A DNA stretch of 64,000 nucleotides from Termitomyces sp. T153 (GCA_018296165.2 JACKQL020000012.1:682001-746000); one strand, 5' to 3'; shown: positions 11,818-24,501, counted from the stretch's first letter. Notes: generated by a model from the sequence alone, not told the origin. Made by a program: numbers and translations.

Positions 11818-12991
11818 TGTCAGGTTCTGCTAACCATGGGGGCTCAGCTACACTGAGTGAGTCCTTACTAGGTGGACATGATTTCCTGCACTGATAACTG
11901 GGCACTTGGAAAGGTCCTAAATGTGGGGGACTTGGGAGGATAAGCAATGGAGAGTGATCTGAACAAGTCCAGGGTGGTCCAGAGGAGTTTAGGATGAGTT
12001 GCAGGGGAAGGAGCAGACTTGACAGAGCATCAGGTACAAATCCAGAAGCAAATATTATAGGTGCAGAGTAAGTGGAGGCTATGTGAGTGATGGGAGTGGA
12101 GCCAGAGCTTGATGGGGGATCAATGGAGGTTGATAGCTTTTGGGACTGAGTGAGTAGTGAGGTCCAGAGTTGGTTTGACAAATGTTTAGGGGTTGTAATT
12201 GTGAGTGTGGAGTTTGTAAGGGCATTAAGGTCAAGAGAATTTGGACATGATAATGGAAATAGAGTTAAACAAGACAAGATGAAGTTGAACAGAGCAAAAT
12301 GGAGTTGAAACAAGATTGAGACAAGAACAAAAGTAGATTCAGGCAGAGATATGAAACAATAAGAACAATAATGGAGATAGAGACAAGACAAGACTGGGAG
12401 ACTGAGATGAGACTGGGAGACAGAGATAAGAGAGAACATAACATGGAACACAAACATGAGATGGAGACAATCAAACCATAGGTAACATTAAGCAATATCA
12501 AGACTAGAGTATGAGGAGCTACTCTATGACTTATATACTGACTACTGGAGAGCTCTGGGGAATAGCAGGTGTGGCAGTGGGGCTTGGCAGAGCCATGTGG
12601 GGTTGATAGGTTTTGGTTGTGATCAGAGGGCAGGCCATGGTGATATTCTGATGGGATCAGCTAAGAATGTGAGTCATCCTGAAGTCATTATGGTACTCCA
12701 GAGTAGGTCAGGTGAACCAGGGTGATGAGCTAGTAATATACAATGGAGTCAGAAATGGTGGGGGAGGGTTCTCAGAGCTCAGAACAGTCAGGAGAAGTGT
12801 TGATGGCTGCAGAGAAGGCATTGGAGTGGGCCAGGGGGCTATCAGGGTTTGCTAGAGAAGCGTTGGAGTTACCTAGAGTGGACATGGAGGGTATACAATG
12901 GTTGGGGGGTTTGACAGGGCATTGGGGGGGGACTCTAGGAGAGTGAGTGGGCTAGGAACAAGGTCAGGGATCCAGGAAGCAGGTTGTGACA
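11818..12991 (-). mobile_element. Family-1 LTR, about 1.17 kb
   Basis: Termini TGTCAGGTTCTG and GGTTGTGACA match, in reverse orientation, the ends of the solo LTR at 23492-24811. It carries the same CCCAGTCT/GACTGGGAGA-rich stretch. Flanks do not form a target duplication (TAGTG and TCACC). Gag-like sequence lies on one side and a polypurine-tract-like run on the other, so it is not a simple solo LTR. Confidence 0.75.
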
Positions 12992-13080
12992 TCACCCCCC
13001 CTTCAGCATTGAGACCCTCAAGATGCAGGACATGGGTCAGGGATTGGCAGGATGTAGGAATTGAAGCCAAGTAATATTGA
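12992..13080 (-). other. Polypurine-tract-like run and 3' internal remnant
   Basis: TCACCCCCCCTT directly after the LTR end corresponds on the minus strand to a purine tract plus TGA just before U3. The same arrangement follows the LTR ends at 41576 and 46075. The next 60 bp resemble the sequence after 41590. Confidence 0.5.
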
Positions 13081-13084
13081 TCAA

Positions 13085-15227
13085 ACTGCCTGAGGATGAA
13101 ATTTATAGAAGAGCTATAGAGGATGAAATATCTGAGCCTAGCAAGTTTGAATACTTGTGGAAAGAAGCAAGAGGCAGGACAAATCATTGTAAGGGTGACC
13201 TCTGGAGTGGCAGATCAGAGTCATACAGCTAGCAGAGGGGAATCTGAAGTATATTAGCAGAGTAGACAACAAGACAATCAGTAACTAATCACCTAGCAGA
13301 GGGGAATCTGAAGAGAACAAGTATAAGGATTCCTGCTGCTTGGTGTGGCACATTAGCAGATATTAGAGGCATGGGAACTACTGTACAGAAGGCCAGAGCT
13401 ACTCCTAACCCTAGGACAATAATTGCTGAGGTAAAACAGAGAGCTCTGCAGTTCTCTGGAGATCTCTGGGGTTCTAGAATGAGCCCTGGAAGACATTGAA
13501 CAAGCTGTGGAGGTGCTGGAACCAGTCACAGAGGTTGGAAATGGAAGTTCTTTGACAATCATGGTCCTGCTTGGCTGAACATACCAGACAAATCAGAAAT
13601 TTGTCTGATAGCCTTGCATGATAAGTATGCAAAGCCTGTACCACCTGAAAAGGTGAACAAGGAAGAGCATCGCTCTCCACCAAAGATAGTTGGGGAGAAG
13701 TTACAACCTCCAAAGCTGTCAGAAGGCAATATTCCATGCCTTTGTCAGCAGTGGTACAACAAGTTCCAAGACATTGTCAATGGAACAAAGGAGGGACTTC
13801 TTCCTTGGTGCAAAGTAAATCATGAGATAAATCTCATTGATGAGTTCAAATGGTACTCATACTTCATGCTGAGGTGTCCTAAGTCACTTCAGCAGCAATT
13901 GTGGGATAAAATCAACTGCTATGTGCAGGCTAAGTGGTGGGAGCCATGTGCAGCTGATCAGGCTGCACCACCTACATGCATCCCCAAAAAGGATGGATCC
14001 CTGCAGACAGCATTAGATGCTTGTCAGCACAATGACAATACTGTTAAGGACATAACACTCTTACTGAACCAAGAGGTCATTAGGGAAGATGTGGCTTGTG
14101 CACCAGTAAGGTCATAGATTGACCTCACTGATGCATATGCATAAGTGAGGATACATATATCAGATGTACCTAAAACTGCATTTATGACCATTACTGGAAC
14201 ATATTGCAGTAATATTATGCAGATTGGCAACTGTAATGTGCCAGCCACATTCCAACACCTGATGATGTCCATCTTTAGAGATGTCATTGGTAAGTGGATG
14301 CATGTCTAATCAGACAATATATTTGTCTTCTTGGACTCCATTGAAGAACATGAGCAGCACCTCTGAGTAGTCTTTGAAAGACTATGAAGAAACAAGCTCT
14401 ATCTCAAATGGAAAAAGTGCAAGCTATATGCTGAGCATATAGAGTGCCTCAGCCATATAATTGACTTGCAGGGTATACACCCTGATATGGAGAAGTTGAA
14501 TAGGATCCAGGAGTAGCACACTCCAAGAACCTACAACAACATCAAATGGTTTGTTGGGTTGGTAAATTACATTGGGAACTTTCTGCCTGATGTATCTGTG
14601 TACACTGGGCCATTAATGGCCATAACACAGAATGGGTTGCCATTCCATTGGTGACCCATCCACCAACAGTGTTTTGATATGATCAAGAGGATCTGTGCTG
14701 AAACTCCAGTCATATGCCCAATTGATCCTTGACATGAGGATCCTATCAGGCTGATCTGTGACACCTCCAAGACAGGTGTCAGAGCAATGTATGGACAAGG
14801 TCCCAGCTGGCAGAAATGTCAGCCAGCCAGGTTCATGTCCATAAAGTTCACTAACACACAGCAAAATTATGCCATGCATGAACTTGAAATGCTGGCTATC
14901 TTAGAAGCACTCTTCAAGTGGGAGGATAAGCTTCTGGGGTACAAGATCCATATAATAATAGATCACAAAGCACTTGAGTTCTTCAAAACTCAACAGAACT
15001 TGTCCTCATGCCAACAACAGTGGACAGATTATATATCAAAATTTAATTTTGACATCACATATGTAAAAGGAGAGCTCAATAAGGTAGTGGACTGTTTATC
15101 CCACTACTTTGAGAGTGACTCTCTACAGGACATACACCATATCTATGACTATGTATGTGCAGATGCTCATATTGACTCAGAGGGGGATGATCTACCCCCT
15201 ACCCTAATAAGACCCATTTATTGCTGA
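13085..15227 (+). pseudogene. Gypsy element A: reverse transcriptase and RNase H, decayed
   Basis: Ty3/gypsy Pol. Frame KLPEDEIYRR (about 13088) runs to the solo LTR at 13188 and resumes after it. RT motifs follow: IPKKDGSL (13981), IDLTDAYA (14117), ATFQHLMM (14244) and SDNIFVFLDS (14310), where the catalytic YXDD box has lost its second Asp (GAC AAT). RNase H follows with CDTSKTGV (14757), the MHELEMLAI helix and DHKALEFF (14964), ending near HIDSEGDD. Multiple in-frame stops make it inactive. The integrase continues at about 16.6 kb after an interruption. Confidence 0.88.
13188..13557 (-). mobile_element. Family-2 solo LTR inside element A pol
   Basis: 370 bp starting TGTAAGGGTGACC and ending GAAGTTCTTTGACA, nearly the same length as the LTRs of elements B and C (369-370 bp) and in the orientation of C. 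Perfect 5-bp target duplication ATCAT (13183-13187, 13558-13562). Removing it restores the Pol reading from EARGRTNH to GPAWLN. Confidence 0.93.
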
Positions 15228-16270
15228 GCATCCATTTTGGAAATTTTGGACTGAGCAGCAGCTAATTATTTTGACATGGCACAAGTCATGACACTTAGCA
15301 TGAGGCCTAACCCCAAGGTCTGGAACAACATAGCCTTTGCATGGAACTTTAATGAACATGAGACTTGTCAATCATGAGGAACATCACATGGAGTCTCAAC
15401 TTTGGGTCTAGAACAACAAGGCCAAGACCTTTCTTAACAACAATTGCTAGCAACTTCTTGGCAACAACACGGCATTCTACTCCCCATATATGGACATATT
15501 GCCAGTCACATAATTTCTAATTTATCATTTTTCTTGTTGAGCTTACAAACATACTTGAATAGCATCTACACTTAAGACTTTGCTTATATTTTTCACTTGG
15601 TTACAGATTGACACCTCATATGTACCATAAACACCTTGGCAGATGCCATTGCTAGTGGTGATTATTTGTTTACTTTCCCATACTATATCTTTGAACAGTA
15701 TAAATACTGCTTGTACATAGACATCCAAGGAATAGAGAACCTCATTCTCATTGATTACTGCTTCTATTGAATCCCTAAATCTCTAAGCTTACCAGCTTGA
15801 GATTTCATTTTGTCTCCCTTATTTACTCTATATCTTGCCCTTCATTGACAATGACTTAGTGACAAGTCTTGCTGACTTTGACTTTGACTTTGCATGGTAC
15901 CAACTACAGGTGCCCTTAGCATTATTTCAACTCAGTGACACTAGTGACTATGGCTAGCAATTAGTTTGTGTTTGTCCCCCATTCAGTTTCTCTGTTACCA
16001 CTTCTACATTCCTTTCTCTACCCCACTCCTCATACATCATTAAAGTTTGCTTTGCCTTAACAATGTATTCATCTTCACCTGTTTTATCACACTAACCCTC
16101 CATTGCTGTCTAGTGACTTAGGTTAGCACTAGTGATCCTTCCAAATTCACACTTCACACTCCTGTTTGCTCTTGTTCTCTGGGACAGTTACTAACTTGCC
16201 CTCAACTATTAACCTCCTACTGCTAGCTACCCTATCTAGTGACTAGTATTAGGTTCTCTCTTTAGGTTTC
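15228..16270. other. Non-coding interruption between RNase H and integrase, possibly an LTR
   Basis: About 1 kb without coding motifs. It contains TGACACTTAGCATGAGG near 15290, a TATAAATA-like box at about 15699, and several CTAGTGAC repeats near 15940-16240. The composition suggests a nested LTR, but its ends and target duplication were not resolved. Confidence 0.35.
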
Positions 16271-16329
16271 CTCATGGCACTAGGTGGCATAGGAGCACAT
16301 CAATGTGCATACAGGAAATGCAAGCACAA

Positions 16330-18010
16330 CTGGATTAGATATGTGCTCTCCACAATGGAAGTAGCTGCAGATGCAGACAAGTGCATGATCATCATGAAAT
16401 TTATGATGAGGAAGCACACATCCTGGCTGCCAGTGATGATGGCAAGAGAGACTCAGCCCATGCTCAGCATGGTACTGATATGTCAGGGGATGAGATTGAT
16501 GTGTCTCTTGAAGAAGCCATCCTAGGGATGGCCCAGTCTCCTCAACTCTGAGATAGAACAGACAGGGAATTCCTCCATTGAATTTGATCTCTATACAACA
16601 AAGACAAGCTCTTTGCAGAAATCATGACTTGACCAAAGGACTATAAGTCCTTTTGCATTCAGGACAAATTGATCTGGACTACCAACGTATTGGGCCATGA
16701 GATACTTTGTATACCTCATGATCAAGAGTTGGTGACTAGTATGCTTGAGCAAGCACACAATGTAATGGGGCATTTTGGTGCCCAGAGAATGATGGAGTAC
16801 ATTTGTTGTTGGTATTGGTGGCTAACGGTGGTTGCAGATGCACAAGTGTTTTGTACCACTTGTCAGCTGTGCCAGCAGGCAAAAGGGAGCAACCAGCTCT
16901 CTTCAGGGAAATTACATTATCTGCCAGTGCCAGTTAAGCCTTGGCATTCAATAGGGATGGACTTTATTGGTCCATTCCTCAAATCAAAGGGGTATAACCT
17001 ATATGTCAGATGATGAGCATGGTGCATCTTATCCTAGTGCACACTACCATGACAGCTTTGCAGCTGTCCTGGATTTACATGTGTGAGGTGGTGAGGCTGC
17101 ACAGCCTCCCAAGTTCAATCATCAGTGATTGAGACTCAAAGTTCACATTAAATAGTAGTGTGAAATGCATAAATTGTTAGGAGCAAAGCTCCTAATGTCT
17201 ACATCATTCCACCTGCAGACAGATGGTCAGACTGAATGTGCCGATTGGAATATTGGTCAGATCCTGTGTACTGTGGTATGGCTAGATCAGAAAGACTGGT
17301 TAAGTCAAATTGACTTAACAGAGTTCAAGATAAATGCAAGCATTTCTGAGATGACACAGTTTGCACTGTTTGAGTTGAACAGTGGGTACATGCCATCCAT
17401 GATATGAGAAATTAGGGCAGATACTGTGATTCCAAAGGGAATCCAACAGTTTGCCCACCAAGCTCTGAAGAACCTAGCAGTGGTGCACAATGCAATTATA
17501 GAGGCACACATCTGGCCAATTCATGTTGCAGACCTGACCATGAACTAGAACAAGGTGCATTGGTGTACCTTTCAACAAAAAACCTCAATCTACCTAAAGG
17601 CAGAGCAAGGAAACTCTGTCCTAAGTGGGTTGGGCCATATAGAATTTTGGAGGCCTATAGTGAGACTTCCAACTATGTATTGGAGTTGCCTATGGCACTC
17701 CAGGAATAAAGGATACAACCTAAGTTCTATGTGTTGCTGCTGCACCCCTATAAGGCCAGTGATGACACCTTATTTCCCAATGAGGCAATGCCAGAGCCTT
17801 ATAACTTTGGCATCCCAGATGACCAGGAATAGTTTGTTGATGACCTGATAGGTCATTGTTGGAAGGGTAAGAACCTCAAATTTGAGGTTCATTAGAGTCT
17901 TGAGAACACCACTTGGGAGTCTCTCACAACCTGCAAGGACCTTGTGGCCCTTAACAGATATCTAAAGTTGCAGGGTGTGCAGTGCCCTGTGCAGTTGGCT
18001 AGAAGGTCTA
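16330..18010 (+). pseudogene. Gypsy element A: integrase and chromodomain, decayed
   Basis: The integrase zinc-binding region (HNVMGHFG ... CTTCQLC at about 16753-16870) is followed by the catalytic core MDFIGPF (16960), ISD-DSKF (17123) and QTDGQTE (17216). A C-terminal chromodomain remnant (about 17810-17960) contains FVDDLIGH, WKGKNL and TTWESLTT. Chromodomain integrases steer insertion into heterochromatin. Many stops and short deletions disrupt it. The order PR-RT-RH-IN-chromodomain places the element in the chromovirus branch of Ty3/gypsy. Confidence 0.85.
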
Positions 18011-18700
18011 AGTTAGTTTGACTTAGTCCTAGAAGTTGACAGGCTGCTGTGTCAGTGGCCATCAATGATTATGTCAGCCAACAGTTGGTTGAGCACAAAG
18101 TCCAAGTGGACTTTGTCTTCTTACTCACCATTGGTGCTATGCACTAATGTTAACAGAGAGGACTGAATCCTTGCCTCATGAGCAAGAAAAAGAAATGGCC
18201 AGGTGAGGTGGACATGGATCTGCCAGGTTATTGATTAAGCTCTGGACAGAGCTTAAGAGGGGGAGGGTCAGGGAGTAGCTTGCTCTCTGGTTTTGAAGGC
18301 TTTGCTGTGTTGGCAGGAGGCTTGGTGCTGGGGGACATAGCACCCCCAACAATGAGAAGAGTGGCTCCAGCTAAAAGGGACACAAGGCCTGCAAGTGGGG
18401 GATTGCTAATGGTGCCAGGAGATGTAGCTCTATAAAGCTATACAGTGGTGATGCAGCAGTTGCCAGCGAGGGGATGTGGTTTGCCCCCTCAACAAGGTGG
18501 AGCAAGCAGAGGGTGTGGGGAACCATCAGCCCCCCCTGAATGAGCAGGAAAAAGATGTGGGGGACTACTGGCCTTCCCTCAGTTCAGCTTTGGGTACCCT
18601 ATAGTTGCACAACCAGTGTGGTCACAGCAGTTCCAGCAGTTTGTGATGCCACAGTTTGCTGTGGCCCCAACCCCAGTGGCTGATCTTAGCCATACAATGG
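18011..18700 (+). other. 3' region of element A with purine tract
   Basis: CTTAAGAGGGGGAGGGTCAGGG at about 18248-18269 looks like a polypurine tract next to a TCAGGG U3 start. A matching LTR could not be delimited. The rest is Pro/Gly-rich decayed frames. Confidence 0.35.
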
Positions 18701-21700
18701 GCATAGCAGGTCAACAATGACCTGCCACTATATTATCACAGGTAGGGATCTTGGTCCCTGCAGTACCAACAGCTGATGCAATGAAGGTGGATGATGATAG
18801 TCCAGAGTTGATCATGGCTCTGATGCAGTTGCTGGCACCTCCTTGGTAGACATATCCACCATTGCCTATTTGGATGTGTTCATTGGATGTGCCCTTGTCA
18901 TTATAAAGTGTGTTAGAGAAACCTGCAGCTGCCTTGACTAGCAAAGGAAAGGGCAAGGCAACTTGAATGTTGTTGCCAACACCAGCACAAGAGAGTAGCA
19001 CTCTCCTGTTGACTGCCTAGAAGACAGTTGAGCAATGCTTCTCTGCAAAGGAAAAGGGCAAGGGCAAAGCAAAAGAGCCTGAGCCTTCAATGGCTGCAGA
19101 TGAGCAGCTCACTCAACTACTCCAGCAGCTTCACAGAGCCAGAGTTTCAGAGAACATCAGTGCTGATGTCCTTGATAATTCTGTAGCACAGTTAGCACTA
19201 TCTCAAGTTCTGAATGAACTTGATGTTGTGCAAAATCAGAGGGATGAGGCCCATGTGAACCTCTTCTGTGCAGTATTGGGAAAGGGGAAGTGAGTAGCAA
19301 CCCCTCCTAACCCTCTAGAGGCAAAGAAGGCTTGTACTGAGCCTTCTGTGATTGTCAAGGGATTCTTGACTCAGAGGGCACCACTTATGCCCTACAATGA
19401 TATGGTGCCTGCTGGTGATGACCAGAGGATGGACAAGCTCCCAGATTTCAAGGTGGCTTCATCCTCTGCTAGGCCATCTAAGCCAGTGGCAGCTAAAGTA
19501 AAGCCACCAAAACCAGCAGCAACAAAGGAGGGAATATCAAAGCCCTCCACAAAGAAAGCTGGCACTGGGCAGTCTACTGCAACAGTGACAGAGGCAGATA
19601 ACTCTATAGTCATTGCCACTCCAATTGCCTTTCCAGCCAATGTTCATCAGGTAGTAGAAGCTGGTGTTCTTGAGGTCCTTGACTCAAGGACCTATATTAT
19701 GCCTGGTGTGCTCCCTCAGGAGTATAGGCCACCAGTGCACTAAGATCTGTGTGATGAAGAATTCTACATCACTCAGCCAGCAGCTGCTCAAGCAATGGCA
19801 GGTGCCCCAACAGCACCCGACTCAGATAGTGATGATAATAAGGATGATAATGTCCCTATGTCTAAACAATGTATTTTGGATAGTGACTCTGATGATGACA
19901 CTAATGAGCATTGTTGCAAGAAGCAGCACAATGCTAATGCCAAACAGCTGTTAGTAAGGATGATGATGTCCTTATATCTAAACAATGTATGTTGGATAGT
20001 GACTCTGATGATGACACTAATGAGCATTGTTGCAAGAAGCAGCACAATGCTAATGCCAAACAGCTGTTAGCCATTGATGCTGAGAAGTCCAAAATGGACC
20101 TCAAGTATCTGAATAATACAGTGCCTGGCTGCCTACTAGACAGCTGGGATACTATGTTGGTTTGAGGCACTTTGAGTGCCAGAATGACTTCAGGGGTATG
20201 CTATACCCCAACTTCTATTGGTCACTAATGACCAATGCAGTTTTTGTTAGTGACAAAGCAGTCTTTGCCTGCTTGACAGAGATGGCTGGGATATCTCACA
20301 TATCTCCACATTACAAATTACTGTATCAATGGGCTCCTCATGGGATGCCCATGAATTCAGAGCAGATTTGCCCAATCCTGAAACTCATTTGGGATGGCAG
20401 ATCCAAGGTCACAATGAGGGAGCAGATTCATGCTGCTCACCTCCTTCAGGAGTTCCATCAGATCTCCTTCTATACAGCTCCACAGTTGAGGGACTGCACA
20501 ATGAGGCAGGCTATGGAGCCAACCCCAGCAGAGTTGGAAACATCTCTGCCTAGAGGGGACTGCCATTGGGTACCAGTCCCCTTACCCTCCCATTCATTAG
20601 CTATGCTAGGCCACATAGATAACAATATGTGGGGAGCAGGACTTACTCAAGTCCTGATCAGCTGCCACTTCAACATTCAGGCATGGATGCAGTACATCTT
20701 GCACCACAGCCACCCAAGTTCACAGAACCTGTACTCAGATGTGGCCATCAATGCCTCCTTGTGCATAGACCAACAATTGGTCTTTGGCTACATTCTGGGT
20801 TGGGTGCTAGCCCCAACTGTGCCACATGCACAATTGGCCTATATGAGGCTGTTTGCCATGGTGGTTGCTCAACTGTGTCTCTATCAAGATGTGGTAGATG
20901 ACTACTGGTCAGGTGTAGGGGAGTTTGATGGTATTACTTCCCACACCTTCACTCTACATAGGCTGCAAGTGCTGCCTACATAAATTAACAATTTGACTGA
21001 GATGGAGGTGATACATCACCTCCTTGCTAACCATGTGCCTCCCTCCTGGGTGAATTATGCATATACCTTTGGTATACACTTTCTTGATCACCATTGGTCT
21101 GGGAGCATGCTGCACACAGACTTGTTCATATGAATCAACAATGAATGCCATTGTTGCCTTCAAACCATTGGGGTACTCCCTCCCATACTGGGATATGACA
21201 GGTGGTACATCCCCACTGCTGATGACTGGGAGCACTTCTGCATGCTCCTTCAGATTCATGAGAGCAGAGGTCACTCTTCTTGTGAAACAGCTGAGTGGCT
21301 GCACTTCAGTGAGGATGGTATTTTCACTCACCTCCTGCACCAACTGGTGGAGGCCATAAGAGCCTCATGAGCCACTGCAGAGGAGCCCTCATCAGTGGCT
21401 CCCACTGCAAGTGCAGCCCCACCTGAGGAAGGGCCTTTGTTGTCAGTAGCTGTAGCCAAGTCTACCACTGCTACACCACCATTGAGCTCTGGTGCATCTT
21501 CAGAACATGCACCTATAGAGGTGTCCATGGAATTGGACTATGCCAACAAGTCTGTGTTAACTACACTAGTCCCACCAGCAATGACTCCACAGATTGTCCC
21601 CAGCCCTATAGAAGTGGCAGTAGTGACTAATGTTGTGACTCCTACTGCCTCTGAGGCTGGAACTAATGGCTCCAGTGATATGGTTAATGCTGTATTAGAG

Positions 21701-21800
21701 CACTGGGCAGACATTGTGAGTAACAAGGAAGCAGAGGCCTCAAAGATGGATGAACAAGCAGGGTGAGTTACTATCCACAAGTTGGTAATTGTATACAGGC
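18700..21800 (+). pseudogene. Unidentified transposon-associated ORF, decayed
   Basis: Broken frames in order: a Lys-rich KGKGKA segment (about 18940-19090), a short helical domain (19090-19290), a Lys/Pro/Ala-rich linker (19440-19600), an acidic DSDSDDD segment with a tandem duplication (19800-20070), the longest open frame of 273 codons (20162-20983) with aromatic-rich blocks LYPNFYWSL and DVVDDYWSGVGEF, and an Ala/Thr/Pro-rich tail ending near ADIVSNKEAEASK (21740). I do not recognise the family. It is interrupted by element B, whose insertion site is just downstream. Only a few stops separate the blocks, so it was one long protein not very long ago. Confidence 0.5.
19842..20070 (+). repeat. 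116-bp tandem duplication in acidic segment
   Basis: Two copies (about 19842-19955 and 19958-20070), both containing TCTAAACAATGTAT and AGTGACTCTGATGATG. The period of 116 bp is not a multiple of three, so the duplication shifts the reading frame. Confidence 0.85.
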
Positions 21801-21938
21801 TTGAGTAGCCCATATGAGGCACTCAGTGCAGTTGGACATCACACTGAAGTATACTCATCCACATAGAATTGGTTGATCCTACTACTGATATACATAGGAA
21901 TTCACATGTGAATTCTGGTGCACACTCTTGGGTGGGAT

Positions 21939-22307
21939 TGTCAGGGGACTTCCATTTCCAACCTCTATGACTGGTTCCAGCACCTCCACAGCTTGTTCAA
22001 CATCTTCAGGGCTCTTTCTAAAACCCCAGAGATCTCTGGAGAACTGTGGAGTTCTTCATATTACCTCAGCAATCATTGCCCTAGGGTTAGGAGCAGCTCT
22101 GGTCTTCTGTACAGTACTTGCCATGCCTCTGCTGCCTGCTGATGTGCCACACTGAGCAGCAGGGATCCTTAGACTTGTTCTCTTCAGAATCCCCTTTGCT
22201 AGGTGATTAGTTACTGATTGTATCATTGTCTACTCTACTAATATACTTTGGATTCTCCTCTGCTAGCTGCATTACTCCAATCTGCTGCTCTGGAGGTTGC
22301 CCTTACA
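21939..22307 (+). repeat. 5' LTR of element B
   Basis: Starts TGTCAGGGGACTTCC and ends TTGCCCTTACA. Preceded by GGGAT. Paired with 28976-29345. Confidence 0.95.
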
Positions 22308-22413
22308 GCAGAACAAGTCTTCTAAAACTGGTCTGAAAGCCCCTCATAGCCACAAGGAACCTCCAAACCACTATCTGTCACTTCTCCATCAGGATTAAAC
22401 ACCACAGAGTTCT

Positions 22414-23486
22414 ATGTCTCAGCTTGCTAACCCAGACACACTCTCAGAGGCCCTGGCCCTGCAGGAAGAAGCCTGGACTTGCCTGCTACACTTCAAAACT
22501 CAGGTGCAATTAATGCAATCATCTCTCACCCACCATACTACCAAACTCTCTACCCTCTGTCAAACAACAGATCTTATCTCCCAATGACTCTAGGCATTGC
22601 TCAAATGCCTAACCCCTGACTCCATCCCTCCCACAGCTGCAGAACCAGCTCCAACCCCCTCCACACCTATCCCCACAGATCCAGTGACTCTACAGCTACA
22701 GATTCCATATCTGGTGCTACCAGACACATATGACAGTGCCTGCTCCAGTGGGGAGCAATTCCTGCAGTCCTGCCTCACCTATTTTCACCTCAGTAGGGAT
22801 GCCTTTGACTCCAATGCATTGAAAATAGCCTGGGTGCTGGTGTACATAAAGTCTGGATGTGCCTCCACCTACACACTGTGAGTTTTCTGTTGCTCTGGAG
22901 GCATTGGAAGTTTTCTAGACTGGGCCATCTTTGAAAAGGACTTCCATGCAGAGTTTTTCCCATTAGACTCCACCAAGACCATGGCCTTGACACTATGTGA
23001 TAGAGAGCATTACAGGCAAGAAAAGCATACACTGGATGAGTACATTGACTCATTCTGGGCTCTGGTCAAGCAGGCTGCTTACTCCAATGGCCTTCACTAT
23101 GCCTCACCTTCCAGGATGGCTTGCACCCTGCACTGGTGGAACACATCAACAATCTGGCAGAGGGTTGCCCCAACAACAAAAAGATTGCATTGTAGTACAA
23201 GGTGGCCTGGGACCAATGGCAACTCATTAAGATATAGAAGAAGCTTCACTGTCTATATTCCACACTGTGCCCTGCTCTGATCAGCAATTTCTGCTACCCT
23301 GCACCTGCTCACCCAATGCTGGCCTTTACTCCAGCCATCCCCACAGTGCGCTCCCTGCTGCTAGAGATCCCTATGGATGTGGATGCTGCTAAGCAGCTCT
23401 GCACAACCCCACTGCTGTGCTGGAGATGCCAGAAGCCTGGGGACTTTGCATAGCACTGCCCTCTAGGCCTGGAAGTATACTACCTC
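22414..23486 (+). pseudogene. Element B Gag with zinc knuckle, decayed
   Basis: Begins MSQLANPDT at 22414 and matches the Gag of element C almost block for block: EAWTCLLH, QVQLMQSSLTHHTTKL, then SGEQFLQSCLTY, FLDWAIFEKDF, EYIDSFWALV. The knuckle near 23420-23455 reads CWRCQKPGDFA-stop-HC, so the zinc-binding His is replaced by Asp and a stop lies inside. The frame continues after the nested LTR as MAEQKELLLQLLA (24817). Confidence 0.85.
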
Positions 23487-24077
23487 TCCATTGTCACGAC
23501 CCGTCCCCTGGATCCCCGCACATCGTCCAGCAACCTCCCAATTCCCCAAAACCCCCAACACTCCACCAAACTTCTGCCCATGCCCCACACCTATTTCGGT
23601 TAGCCCCGACGCAACCTTGGCTAACTCCAACGCCTCCCCAGCTAACTCCAACGCCTCCCTGGCCAACTTCGACGCCTTCCCCACAGCTACTGACACTTAC
23701 CCTGGATCTCCTGAACCCCGAGAACCACCCCCGCTGTTCCCAATCTTTGTCACCCATCATCAACTCAACACCCTGGTTCCTCCGACCCATTCCAGAGTAT
23801 CACAACAACCTCGGGGCGACCCACGTTCCCAAATGATCCCATCAACATATCAGCATAGCCCGACCCTCAATCACAACTGACACCCGCCCACTCCGTCAAG
23901 CTCCACCAAGCCCCGCCGCCATAGCCAATGTACTCTGAAGTTCTCCAGTAGTCAGTATATAAGACGTCGAGTAGCTCTTTGTACTCTAGTCTTGATATTG
24001 CTTAACGTTACCTATGGTCTGATTGTTTCCTTCTTGTGTTTTGTGTTTTGTGTTTCATGTTTCATTTTCCTTACTCT

Positions 24078-24149
24078 CAGTCTCCCAGTCTTATCTCAGT
24101 CTCCCAGTCTTATCTCAGTCTCCCAGTCTTATCTCAGTCTCCCAGTCTT
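24078..24149 (+). repeat. 19-bp tandem repeat, about 4 copies, in solo LTR
   Basis: CAGTCTCCCAGTCTTATCT repeated at 24078, 24097, 24116 and 24135. A degenerate form is found in the LTR at 11818-12991. Confidence 0.9.
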
Positions 24150-24275
24150 GTCTTGTCTCCATTTTGTTATCATTCTTGTTATTGTTTCGTATCTCCACTT
24201 GAATCTACTCTTGTTCCATATCGACTCCATCTCATTTTGTCCAACGCTGTCTTGGTGACTCCGTCCAACCGTTGT

Positions 24276-24501
24276 GCCCAAGTCTTCCTCAAACTTAATG
24301 ACCTCACAAACTCTGCAATTATGATTACGAATCCTGACACTCTTTCACCAGGTCCAAACCTCGCCCTTTGCTCGGTCCCAGACTCCATGCCCAAGTCTTC
24401 CTCAAACTTAATGACCTCACAAACTCTGCAATTATGATTACGAATCCTGACACTCTTTCACCAGGTCCAAACCTCGCCCTTCGCTCGGTCCCAGACTCCA
24501 T
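24276..24501 (+). repeat. 113-bp tandem duplication in solo LTR
   Basis: GCCCAAGTCTTCCTCAAAC starts both units (24276 and 24389). The copies differ at very few positions. Confidence 0.92.

Noticed and set aside
24078..24149. CRISPR-like regular repeat
   Set aside because: A head-to-tail 19-bp tandem repeat without spacers, in a retroelement LTR of a eukaryote.
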